Below, piece after piece: positions 1 to 6,338 of a stretch of 6,621 nucleotides of DNA. Under the pieces are notes generated by a model that was not told the DNA's origin, ran no database searches, and worked only from the letters and a program-made list of their open reading frames with translations. Position 1 is the first letter of the stretch; each line of letters opens with the position of its first letter. The position numbers and the translations under genes were made by a program. The DNA lies in NCBI GenBank assembly GCA_035560935.1, contig DATMYQ010000018.1, positions 1 through 6,621 on the forward strand, read 5' to 3'. The stretch comes from DATMYQ01 sp035560935. GTDB lineage: Bacteria > Bacillota > Negativicutes > Sporomusales > Sporomusaceae.

Positions 1-64
1 ATATAGTATTTACTCCGACTTGCCAAGGTTTTTTCGCAATACTTTTCTTTCCAAATAAAAAAGA

Positions 65-136
65 TTGGTTCTATAATGAATGTTGAGGTGAGTTCAGTTA
101 GTAAACTGACCACCCCAACATTCATTATAGAACCAA
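65..136. repeat. Large palindrome: possible ISL3-like miniature element, also candidate operon terminator
   Basis: Bases 65-85 and 116-136 are a perfect 21-bp inverted repeat, with outer ends TTGGTTCTATAATG and CATTATAGAACCAA. Inside it, 87-90 can pair with 111-114, and TCAGTT (94-99) pairs with AACTGA (104-109) around an AGTA loop, so almost all 72 bases fold into one hairpin. AAGAT at 61-65 and ATCTT at 140-144 extend the symmetry past a short bulge. Read on the minus strand, the hairpin is followed by TCTTTTTTATTT, so it could terminate the six-gene operon, whose last stop codon lies about 40 bases upstream. The ends (GGTTCTATAATGAATGTTG, then GGTG) resemble, from memory, terminal repeats of ISL3-family insertion sequences, suggesting a non-coding miniature derivative. 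No clear 8-bp target duplication is visible: the flanks are AAAAGATT and AAAAAATC. The palindrome is certain; its origin is not. Confidence 0.75.
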
Positions 137-176
137 AAAATCTTCTGGGCGATGCGTTTATTATAATCAGCGCTCC

Positions 177-1148
177 CTAGGCATACGCCCGATTACGACA
201 TTGTAACGCTGCCTGCTGACAATCCAGTTTATACATCCAATCATCCCAGGAATACTGAATAAATTCATGCACCAGATATGCAGGTTCCACATAATCAATA
301 ATGCGGCGAACTTCCGGTGAGGTAAACGGACGATGTTCATCAACCCGCAAAATATGGCTCATCGCATCCGCAAGATCCCGCCCGTTTGCAACGGCAGTCC
401 GACACTTTTTCACATAATCGCCAGAAAGCGATTGGTGAAGGTGAATACCTCTCACCGCCTGCCGATACGATCCTAATCCTTTAATCACGGCTATCACATA
501 AGCAATAGCTTCCTCTTCATTTCGCAGATCCGTGTTGGTATTCATCAAGTGCCCGGTATCCAGCATCAATCCCACTCGCGAGTGTCTCACTTCTTCCAGC
601 AGCAAAGCCACCAGTTCCGGCTCCCGCAACGTCAACCCCGGCCACCAAAGATTTTCAAACAACAATTCCATATCGTCGGGAATATCTTTGACCAACTCAT
701 TGACTAGCTCAATCGTGGCAGTAATAACTTCCTTATGGGTGGCACTGAATTTCCGGCTGTACGCTTCGGACATCCGTGAATGGCTGACATGCAACACCGC
801 GTACTTCGCTCCGGCTGCCGCCGCAGCCCGGATATTACTGCGGCACACAGTCAGCCAACTTGCCGGCGTCAAGCCGCCGTAGAACGCCGCAATTGCTGCG
901 TCATCGTTAAACTGCTGCAGCAATTCCTCTCGACGTTCCCGCCAAAAATCCAGCCAGCTGGGCCAAAAGCGCAAATGGACACCATGAATCCATTCCCGCC
1001 GATGCAACTCCGGATTCCAAGGCTGGCAAAGCATCAATTCCAATCCATCGAGACCATGGGACTGGAACAACGCCTCCAGCACGCGCGCGTCATTTTTTAT
1101 CATTTGAACGTCCGAGATGTCATTGGATAAATTTACAAGTTGCAGCAT
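177..1148 (-). CDS. Uncharacterised xylose-isomerase-like TIM-barrel protein (AP endonuclease family 2 fold)
   Basis: A 323-residue cytoplasmic protein of the sugar-phosphate isomerase/epimerase-like TIM-barrel superfamily; its substrate is unknown. Candidate metal or catalytic residues sit at ends of predicted strands, as in this fold: E37 (GLELML), H120 (VLHVSH), E165 (LLFENLWWPG), D197 and H200 (LMLDTGHL), H236 and H238 (IHLHQS), and E295 (LVHEF). No signal peptide or membrane segment is seen. The start at 1148 is preferred because GAGGA lies 8 bases upstream; the in-frame ATG at 1202 has no ribosome binding site and would add 18 residues poorly suited to a barrel N-terminus. The gene lies 60 bases after cobO and is last in the operon. 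That position hints at a role near corrinoid metabolism, but this is guilt by association. Fold assignment is good; no specific function can be given. Confidence 0.88.
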   Translation of the reverse strand: MLQLVNLSNDISDVQMIKNDARVLEALFQSHGLDGLELMLCQPWNPELHRREWIHGVHLRFWPSWLDFWRERREELLQQFNDDAAIAAFYGGLTPASWLTVCRSNIRAAAAAGAKYAVLHVSHSRMSEAYSRKFSATHKEVITATIELVNELVKDIPDDMELLFENLWWPGLTLREPELVALLLEEVRHSRVGLMLDTGHLMNTNTDLRNEEEAIAYVIAVIKGLGSYRQAVRGIHLHQSLSGDYVKKCRTAVANGRDLADAMSHILRVDEHRPFTSPEVRRIIDYVEPAYLVHEFIQYSWDDWMYKLDCQQAALQCRNRAYA

Positions 1149-1208
1149 ATCTACGTTCCTCAACTCATCCCACCGGCCATAGTGCCGATTGGTTTTTACC
1201 ATCCGTAT

Positions 1209-1754
1209 TTAAAATTCGATACCCCGTTGCGCCTTGATCCCTTGCTTATATGGATGCTTAATTTCCCGCATTTCTGTGACCAAATCGGCCTGTTCAACAA
1301 TTTCCGGCAAAACATCCCGACCCGTTAACAACAAATGCAACGCCGCCGGTTTCGCCGCAATCAAATCCAGTACGTCACTAACTGCTATTAATTCGAATTT
1401 GACCGCATAATTGATTTCATCCAAAATAACTAAATCCCACTCACCGGAACGGATCGCCAGGGACGCTGCCCGCAACGTCTCCTGCGCCGCCCGTAAATGC
1501 TCCGTCTTATTCCCGCTATTGTCAGATCCTTGATTAACAAAACCTTCACCCATCTGATGAATAACAAAGTTGTCTCCTAACTTGCCTATCGCTTCTAGCT
1601 CACCGTATTTCCAGTTCCCTTTGATAAACTGCAATATCAACACCCGCAACCCTTGTCCCCAGGCTCTCAGGCCCAACCCCAGCGCCGCTGTGGTTTTTCC
1701 TTTTCCATTACCGGTGTTCACGATGACCAGCCCTTTGGTTTCCTCCACCACCAT
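1209..1754 (-). CDS. cobO: Cob(I)yrinic acid a,c-diamide adenosyltransferase (CobA/CobO/BtuR type)
   Basis: This enzyme transfers the 5'-deoxyadenosyl group of ATP to the Co(I) form of corrinoids, making adenosylcobalamin precursors in the cytoplasm. At 181 residues it has the usual family length. It shows the P-loop GNGKGKTT at 15-22, the following AALGLGLRAWG helix, QFIKGNWKYGE at 42-52, a Walker B LVILDEI with D112 and E113, TGRD at 144-147, and the family-specific C-terminus KHPYKQGIKAQRGIEF at 166-181. All hallmark motifs are intact. The ATG at 1754 is preceded by GAGGGAAGG. It follows the chemoreceptor gene by 32 bases and precedes the TIM-barrel gene. No cobalamin riboswitch is seen in front of it, so expression probably depends on the operon promoter rather than on direct B12 feedback. 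PduO- and EutT-type adenosyltransferases are unrelated folds and are excluded by the motifs. Confidence 0.96.
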   Translation of the reverse strand: MVVEETKGLVIVNTGNGKGKTTAALGLGLRAWGQGLRVLILQFIKGNWKYGELEAIGKLGDNFVIHQMGEGFVNQGSDNSGNKTEHLRAAQETLRAASLAIRSGEWDLVILDEINYAVKFELIAVSDVLDLIAAKPAALHLLLTGRDVLPEIVEQADLVTEMREIKHPYKQGIKAQRGIEF

Positions 1755-1786
1755 TACCTTCCCTCTGTTTGTTTTACCTTTTTCCG

Positions 1787-3523
1787 TTATTCCGCTGTAT
1801 GGAATCGTTGCACTAACTCTTTCATTTGATTAGCCATCGCGTTAGTTTCTTCCGCACCGGCCGCTATCGTTTCCATTGCCGTTGTTTGCTGCTGTGATGA
1901 AGCGGATACTTCTTCTCCGTGCGCAGCCACCGTTTCCACCATACTGGACAAACGGTCAATTAATTGGACAATCTGTTCGGAGCTGGCCACCTGATCCGAG
2001 GTGACATCACCAATATTGCGGGTTTCATCAACCATAATCCGGGCCGATTGTAAAATATTATCCAAGGCCTCACCCGCTTCATGGACAGTAGCTACGCCAT
2101 TTTCCACTTCGGTTACGCTCCGGGCCATCGATTCCACCGCCAACGACGTCTTATCCGTCACCTTTTGCACCAGGGCTGTAATCTCTTTTGCTCCCTGATT
2201 CGACTGTTCCGCTAATTTCCGGACTTCTTCCGCTACCACGGCAAAACCACGGCCATGTTCTCCGGCCCGGGCCGATTCAATCGCTGCATTCAACGCTAAC
2301 AGATCCGTCTGGTTGGCAATGCCGGTAATCGTATCGGTAATACGCGAAATTTGCTGGGAGTATTCGTTCAGTTCGGCAATAATCTGGCTGGAGTTCCGGG
2401 TTTGTTCTGCAATCAGCGTCATTTTGTCCACCGATTCGGTCACCCGGCTCCGGCCATTTTCCGCTGCCCGCAAAGTTTCCTGCGATTTTTGGCTTGTGTT
2501 GTCTACCTTGCTTTTCGCAATTTGAATTAAACTGGACAGTTGCACCAGTGATTGAGATGCTTCCAGCATAGACCGGTTACCGCTATCCGCTTCTCCTGCC
2601 AAGTGTTGCATGCTTCGGGAAATCTCCTCACTACCGGCGGTCACTTCTTCCGTCGAAGCCGCCATTTGCTCTGATGCCTGCGACAATTGTTCCGACGCCG
2701 TACGAATTCCACTGATCATTTCGACAAAGTTATCGTGCATTCTTCCTAGTGAACCAGCCAGCTCGCCAATTTCGTCACTACCCGCCGGTTGAATGCGATG
2801 ACACAAATTTCCAGCCGCATATTCGTTCGCTATTCCAGTTAATGCCAGCACCGGATTTTTGATCGCCCGGGTCAAGATAACAGCAATTGTCAAACCCAGC
2901 AATAAAATGACCAGGCTGAAAATCCCGGATATCAGATTGACTCTGTCGGCCCGCTGGGTACTGTCCGCAACCAAGGTTTTGGCCAATGCGGCATTATTGG
3001 CGGCAATTTTTTCCCCCCGCTCACCCACCGATTTGACCAACGGTGCCAGCCGCTTGGCTATATCTGTCATTTGCTGTGCATAAACCTGGGCCTGGGCTCC
3101 ATTGCCTGCGGCCCGTGCTTCATGATAGGCTTTCACTATCGGCATGTATTCTTTGATGACCGTGTCCTTATACTGCGTAGTTTCGTTTATTAGCGTCTGT
3201 ACGTCGGCCTTCTTGTCCTGACGTGCAACCGCCAGCAGGTCATTACCCCGTTTCATGGAACGGTTAAAACCTTCCTCCATTTGTGCAGCCATCGCGGCAT
3301 CACCGTAAACAGCATAGCCGCGCAACCCTAAAATAGCATCCTTATAGGACATAATGACGTCATTGGCCATGTCCATACGTTCATTCGCCTGCTGTATCTG
3401 CTGCAAATCCTCCCGCGATGTATACAAATTATAATAAGAATTAACACTCATAATCAGCATCAGTAGAATGATCGCACCAAACCCAACTGCGAATTTCGTC
3501 CCCAGCTTCATATTAGCACCCAT
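1787..3523 (-). CDS. Methyl-accepting chemotaxis protein with extracytoplasmic four-helix-bundle sensor
   Basis: A 578-residue transmembrane chemoreceptor that would signal to CheA/CheW. Order of parts: short cytoplasmic N-terminus; TM1 at about 11-31; extracytoplasmic helical sensor at about 32-195, including LGLRGYAVYGD (65-75) typical of 4HB_MCP/CHASE3-like bundles; TM2 at about 197-217; HAMP at about 218-270; then a long methyl-accepting coiled coil. The conserved signalling tip spans about 402-441, including NQTDLLALNAAIESARAGE and GRGFAVVAEEVRKLAEQS. Repeated SEQ/EEV/EE stretches are likely methylation sites. No C-terminal CheR-tethering pentapeptide is visible; the end is RFHTAE. The ATG at 3523 is chosen because GGGAGG lies 10 bases upstream; a GTG at 3532 is only one base from that site. 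It follows the phosphatase gene by 63 bases. The ligand cannot be predicted. Confidence 0.95.
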   Translation of the reverse strand: MGANMKLGTKFAVGFGAIILLMLIMSVNSYYNLYTSREDLQQIQQANERMDMANDVIMSYKDAILGLRGYAVYGDAAMAAQMEEGFNRSMKRGNDLLAVARQDKKADVQTLINETTQYKDTVIKEYMPIVKAYHEARAAGNGAQAQVYAQQMTDIAKRLAPLVKSVGERGEKIAANNAALAKTLVADSTQRADRVNLISGIFSLVILLLGLTIAVILTRAIKNPVLALTGIANEYAAGNLCHRIQPAGSDEIGELAGSLGRMHDNFVEMISGIRTASEQLSQASEQMAASTEEVTAGSEEISRSMQHLAGEADSGNRSMLEASQSLVQLSSLIQIAKSKVDNTSQKSQETLRAAENGRSRVTESVDKMTLIAEQTRNSSQIIAELNEYSQQISRITDTITGIANQTDLLALNAAIESARAGEHGRGFAVVAEEVRKLAEQSNQGAKEITALVQKVTDKTSLAVESMARSVTEVENGVATVHEAGEALDNILQSARIMVDETRNIGDVTSDQVASSEQIVQLIDRLSSMVETVAAHGEEVSASSQQQTTAMETIAAGAEETNAMANQMKELVQRFHTAE

Positions 3524-3586
3524 TTTAAGCACGCCTCCCTTCTACCAAAATACCTTTCCTGCTGATCAGTCTCTTACACGGATTAT

Positions 3587-4651
3587 TTACTTCAACAGCA
3601 CGCCCAACGCAGTGGCATCGTCACCCAGTGTTCCGGCGCCGGCTGACTTCTCGCACCATTCAAGCATTCGCCAAAAATCCCAGTCTGGATCCAATGGCGA
3701 TGGCAAGCATTCCGAAAGACCATCCGTAAGAAAAAAGAAACCATCACCGGCCCGAACCGGTAATATATGCAAATCATAACTTTCATCCGGATTAATCCCC
3801 AAAAACAGCCCCGGCGCAATTTGTTCGTTTACACCGTTGGAAAAAACCAGAAACTGATTAATACCGGCAGCAGCATATGCTAATTCCCGCCGTTCAAAAT
3901 CCAGTCGAAACAGCAATGCCGCCGCAAAACCGCTGCCTGAAAAAAATGGTGCCACCTCACGGTTAATCCACATCAAACGTTGATTGATAGACGCCGCTAA
4001 CTCCAGTGACTGGCGAAACAGGTAACGTAAAACTCCCAATTGGCTGGATGCCGCCAGTCCGTGTCCCATAACATCCACAAGGAAACCATTCAGCACACCC
4101 TGAGCGCTGTCATACTGCACGTCGAAAACATCTCCGCTTAAGCCAGCAAGCGGCTGGTATACCGACCGCGTCAAAAACAGTTCCGTTTCCTGGTCTTTCG
4201 GCAATAAGCGACGTTGTACTTTAGCGGCCGTGGCAATTTCCTCGCGCACGCGGCTGTCTTCCGTAACATCCCGAATCATCGCCACCAGTACCGGCAATCC
4301 ATGCAGTTTCAGGAACCGGGCACTGATTTCCACTTTGAAAACGATACCATTCTTTTTTTTATGCACTGCGGAAAGCACACAACCACGTTTCCCCTGACCG
4401 ACTACCATTTGGATCCGATCCCGCAAGGTTTCTTCCGACTCATGACTCAAATCACCAATCGAAAGCCGTTCCACCTCCGTTTTTGTATAGCGATACAGTG
4501 ACAACGCCCGTTGGTTGAGAAACAACACTTTACCATCTTTGACGTCCAGAAGAAATAACGGATCATTCAGCATATCCAGTAAATCAAGCCGTTGACAATG
4601 GTTGCACATATCTTCAATAGGATTCAGTCGTAACGCATTCGTAGTATTCAT
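3587..4651 (-). CDS. PAS domain-containing PP2C-type serine phosphatase (SpoIIE/RsbU-like)
   Basis: A 354-residue soluble phosphatase expected to dephosphorylate the phospho-STAS protein encoded just upstream, thereby releasing the kinase's target. An N-terminal stretch with C16-N-H-C19 precedes a PAS domain at about 22-130, which ends with the typical IRDVTED (126-132). A linker helix with AAKVQRRLLP (142-151), characteristic of RsbU-like phosphatases, follows. The SpoIIE domain spans about 155-354. Expected metal-binding acids are present: SGDVFD with D174 and D177, VDVMGHG with D193, FLTDGLSE with D310, and GDDAT with D344/D345. The enzyme is therefore probably active. The ATG lies 6 bases after the STAS stop codon, and its weak ribosome binding site (GGAAG) sits inside the STAS gene end, suggesting translational coupling. 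The PAS ligand is unknown; the CxxC pair could be redox- or metal-responsive, which is speculation. Confidence 0.94.
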   Translation of the reverse strand: MNTTNALRLNPIEDMCNHCQRLDLLDMLNDPLFLLDVKDGKVLFLNQRALSLYRYTKTEVERLSIGDLSHESEETLRDRIQMVVGQGKRGCVLSAVHKKKNGIVFKVEISARFLKLHGLPVLVAMIRDVTEDSRVREEIATAAKVQRRLLPKDQETELFLTRSVYQPLAGLSGDVFDVQYDSAQGVLNGFLVDVMGHGLAASSQLGVLRYLFRQSLELAASINQRLMWINREVAPFFSGSGFAAALLFRLDFERRELAYAAAGINQFLVFSNGVNEQIAPGLFLGINPDESYDLHILPVRAGDGFFFLTDGLSECLPSPLDPDWDFWRMLEWCEKSAGAGTLGDDATALGVLLK

Positions 4652-4657
4652 TTTTAA

Positions 4658-4963
4658 TTAATCTTCCAAATCAAAAACCCGGTTTAGACGAGTCAATTCA
4701 AATAATGTTTTAACCACGCCCTTAACGCCGCCAATCACCAGTTTACCGTCGAGTTCCCGAATTCGTTTAAGAATCGTCACGAGTACCCCTAACCCGGAAC
4801 TGTCAATGTAATCCACCTGATCGAGGCGGATCACAAAGTCCCGGTGCCCCGCCTCAATCAGCTTGATTAGTTCTTCGCGCAAAACCGCGGCATCTTCCAC
4901 ATACATCCCACCCGATAGTTCAACAACCTGTTTCTTTCCGGATTCCTTCAGCTGGATTTTCAT
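4658..4963 (-). CDS. STAS-domain anti-sigma factor antagonist (SpoIIAA/RsbV-like)
   Basis: A 101-residue single STAS domain, the usual length for SpoIIAA/RsbV proteins. In partner switching the unphosphorylated form binds the GHKL kinase, and phosphorylation of a conserved serine releases it. The phosphorylation motif YIDSSGLGVLV is at 52-62; by alignment with SpoIIAA Ser58 the target is S56. Alternating strands and helices (VVELSGGMYVEDA, FVIRLDQVDYID, KLVIGGV, LFELTRLNRVFDL) match the fold. The start is ATG at 4963, with AAGGAG 9 bases upstream. A TTG two codons earlier would be only 3 bases from that site and is rejected. It is the middle gene of a kinase, antagonist, phosphatase trio, tightly coupled to the phosphatase but separated by 98 bases from the kinase. 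Confidence 0.95.
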   Translation of the reverse strand: MKIQLKESGKKQVVELSGGMYVEDAAVLREELIKLIEAGHRDFVIRLDQVDYIDSSGLGVLVTILKRIRELDGKLVIGGVKGVVKTLFELTRLNRVFDLED

Positions 4964-4969
4964 GATCAA

Positions 4970-5061
4970 TTGCTCCTTTTTCCGTATTTCCGATTAAACC
5001 AATATCACACGCATCGCCCCAGTCTGCGTCTTTATGGTTACGCGCCAAGGCTGATATTTAA
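4970..5061 (-). other. Intergenic spacer with possible stem-loop between kinase and STAS genes
   Basis: This gap is longer than the others in the operon. On the minus strand AATATCA near its start can pair with TGATATT about 45 bases later, and ACGCA (on RNA) pairs with TGCGT just inside the right arm. This would make a nested but loosely paired structure with a large internal loop. The right portion carries the STAS ribosome binding site AAGGAG. No promoter with both boxes is evident and no known riboswitch consensus is recognised. A processing or translation-control element is possible but weakly supported. Confidence 0.3.
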
Positions 5062-5466
5062 TCAGCTGGCGGTAACATTGCAGCTCGCCGTTAATTCGTT
5101 GCGCTGCTTAACCATAATGAGTTCCCGGCTATAAGGATCAAACCAGCAATTATCCACACAAGACCGGATAATCTGCATTCCACGGCCATGATCACCCAAA
5201 GGGTTATCCCGAAGATTCTCCGCATCCGCCGGCATCCCCTCGCCTTCATCCCGGACAGTAACACGAATTTCACGCGGAAAACGTTGTATAGCAAGATGCA
5301 CCTTTTTATTGTAATCTTCCTGATTGCCATGGATCAAGGCATTATTCACAGCTTCATTAACCGCAACAAACAACAGTTCCGAATCGGCTTCCGACGGCAG
5401 CTGCAACCGCGCCCGAACAACTTCCCGTAAATCTGCAAACTGTGTCAACGTTGAAAAACAATACAT
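5062..5466 (-). CDS. GHKL ATP-binding serine kinase, anti-sigma factor type (RsbW/SpoIIAB-like)
   Basis: A 134-residue HATPase_c_2 domain protein. RsbW-type kinases bind either a target (classically a sigma factor) or the STAS antagonist, and inactivate the antagonist by phosphorylating its serine. Visible motifs: N box with E38, N41 and N42 in AVNEAVNNALIHGN (35-48); G1 box VRDEGEGMP (71-79) with D73 and G77; and G2 region DHGRGMQIIRSCVDN (92-106) with G94 and G96. All ATP-site motifs are intact. The start ATG at 5466 has a very strong AGGGGGGAG ribosome binding site. It is the first gene after the sigma-A promoter and a hairpin-rich leader. No sigma factor gene lies beside it, unlike the sigB or spoIIA operons, so its binding target is unknown. 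Confidence 0.93.
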   Translation of the reverse strand: MYCFSTLTQFADLREVVRARLQLPSEADSELLFVAVNEAVNNALIHGNQEDYNKKVHLAIQRFPREIRVTVRDEGEGMPADAENLRDNPLGDHGRGMQIIRSCVDNCWFDPYSRELIMVKQRNELTASCNVTAS

Positions 5467-5480
5467 AATCTCCCCCCTTC

Positions 5481-5519
5481 GTTTCAGTAAACGAGGTACT
5501 CCTCGTTAGACTTTGAAAC
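5481..5519 (-). promoter_or_regulatory. Leader RNA hairpin immediately before the kinase gene's ribosome binding site
   Basis: On the transcript, GTTTCA (5519-5514) pairs with TGAAAC (5486-5481), and AACGAGG (5507-5501) pairs perfectly with CCTCGTT (5496-5490) around an AGTA tetraloop. An asymmetric internal loop (about 6 versus 3 bases) separates the two stems. The Shine-Dalgarno run starts three bases after the structure. There is no U-run, so it is not a simple terminator. A second, weaker 5-bp hairpin (5542-5524, GGTCC with GGGCC) sits at the predicted 5' end. The helix is well supported by pairing; a regulatory role is inference and no known riboswitch class was recognised. Confidence 0.55.
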
Positions 5520-5550
5520 TTTAGGCCCATAAAACCAGGACCTTTGATCG

Positions 5551-5579
5551 ATTATACGACTCGATTCGCCTACCGTCAA
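5551..5579 (-). promoter_or_regulatory. Sigma-A promoter of the six-gene signalling and corrinoid operon
   Basis: On the minus strand TTGACG (5579-5574) is followed by a 17-base spacer and a perfect TATAAT (5556-5551), matching the vegetative consensus at 11 of 12 positions. An A/T-rich stretch just upstream (about 5585-5630) could act as an UP element. Transcription should start near 5544, giving a leader of about 78 bases before the kinase ATG. Use of a near-consensus housekeeping promoter suggests steady basal expression rather than dependence on an alternative sigma factor. Confidence 0.85.
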
Positions 5580-5650
5580 CCCAGTTTAACAAGATCTTTA
5601 AGTTATTAACAAACTTTAATATTCAGTTTTTATAAGCCAACCGCACCCAA

Positions 5651-5857
5651 CTATTCTTGATGTTCATCCGTTATTCTCTCCAGGATAATCCGGTGATCAA
5701 TCAACCGCAGTTCACGGATCCGGGCTGCCACCGTTTTGCGTTGGCCAAAAATATTTTCCAAATATATTTCCCCGTCGCCGGGAACGACTTTATCAACAAA
5801 TTCCAACAACAATTCTTCCTTTTCATCCTGATACATATAAGCATTCGCTTCGCACAT
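5651..5857 (-). CDS. CooT-family nickel-binding protein
   Basis: A 68-residue protein beginning Met-Cys-Glu. CooT proteins are small SH3-like beta-barrel dimers, and the invariant second-position cysteine (C2) takes part in binding Ni(II); in Rhodospirillum rubrum CooT belongs to the set of genes for nickel insertion into carbon monoxide dehydrogenase. Here C2 is the only cysteine. The LLEFVDKVVPGDGEIYLENIFGQRKTVAARI core and the LIDHRIILE end fit the family as found in anaerobic Firmicutes. The ATG is preceded by a textbook TTAGGAGGT. It lies 70 bases after the DUF3842 gene and is probably co-transcribed with it. No CODH gene is visible in the window, so its client is unknown. No GC-rich terminator is seen after it, so some read-through into the signalling operon is possible. 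Confidence 0.85.
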   Translation of the reverse strand: MCEANAYMYQDEKEELLLEFVDKVVPGDGEIYLENIFGQRKTVAARIRELRLIDHRIILERITDEHQE

Positions 5858-5927
5858 GTCAAAACCTCCTAATTCTCATTTTCACATACAAATTTCACCA
5901 TCGGTCACGAACAGCCGCTCAAGCGTT

Positions 5928-6338
5928 TCAAACCAGATATTGTTTAAGTTGTTGTACCATCGCATCCACCAAGTGAGGTAAAGGTTCTGTTTTTATTCCA
6001 ACGATGTCAATATTATTTCGATGAATCGGCAACAGTATCTTTCTGGCGTCACTGGCAACAATCTTTTTTGCCATTTTCCCGGTCAGTTCACCTCGCATTG
6101 CGCGCGGCATAATAATACTCAGCGGTCCCAAGATAATATCCACATTGGGTACGTTGCCCACTAAAGCGTTTTCACCCGTGGCGCCTTCGTTGGCTCCTGC
6201 TCGCAGCATGGCAGCCGTGGCCAGTGCATTAGTTCCCAACGCCAGGATTTCTACCGAATCATGAAATTCATGTCTTACTTTTTCAATAATGATCTTGCCT
6301 ATTCCTCCGCCTTGTCCGTCAATTACGGCGATTAACAC
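5928..6338 (-). CDS. DUF3842 family protein
   Basis: A 136-residue cytoplasmic protein of unknown function, recognised as DUF3842 from its N-terminus MLIAVIDGQGGGIGK. This glycine-rich loop after a first beta strand resembles a nucleotide-binding Rossmann-like motif, though no ligand is established. Other conserved-looking stretches are ALGTNALATAAMLRAGANEG (33-52), NVDIILGPLSIIMP (65-78) and KILLPIHRNN (100-109). The GTG at 6338 is chosen because GAGGGG lies 7 bases upstream and the protein then begins directly at the first strand, as family members do; a TTG at 6353 would lie in that ribosome binding site and add five residues. A short ORF overlaps this start. It is the first full gene of a two-gene unit with the CooT homologue. 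Confidence 0.85.
   Translation of the reverse strand: MLIAVIDGQGGGIGKIIIEKVRHEFHDSVEILALGTNALATAAMLRAGANEGATGENALVGNVPNVDIILGPLSIIMPRAMRGELTGKMAKKIVASDARKILLPIHRNNIDIVGIKTEPLPHLVDAMVQQLKQYLV

Noticed and set aside
1149..1202. Upstream ATG at 1202 for the TIM-barrel protein
   Set aside because: No Shine-Dalgarno precedes it, whereas GAGGA lies 8 bases before the ATG at 1148 and the protein then begins at a likely first strand.
532..1328. Several plus-strand ORFs of 60-116 codons opposite the TIM-barrel and cobO genes
   Set aside because: They are antisense to well-recognised genes, have serine/proline-rich low-information translations and lack convincing ribosome sites.
3562..3569. 8-bp palindrome CTGATCAG before the chemoreceptor gene
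   Set aside because: Short, single, with no flanking promoter boxes; such a palindrome is expected by chance.
5467..5544. Cyclic di-GMP (GEMM) or cobalamin riboswitch in the operon leader
   Set aside because: A GGGCCTAAA string recalls GEMM, but the defining GACGCAAAGCC and tetraloop-receptor elements are absent, and no B12-box sequence is present; the leader is also too short for a cobalamin riboswitch.
5581..5650. Terminator between the CooT gene and the signalling operon
   Set aside because: Only an A/T-only TATTAA/TTAATA pairing is seen, with no GC stem or U-run, so I do not call a terminator there.
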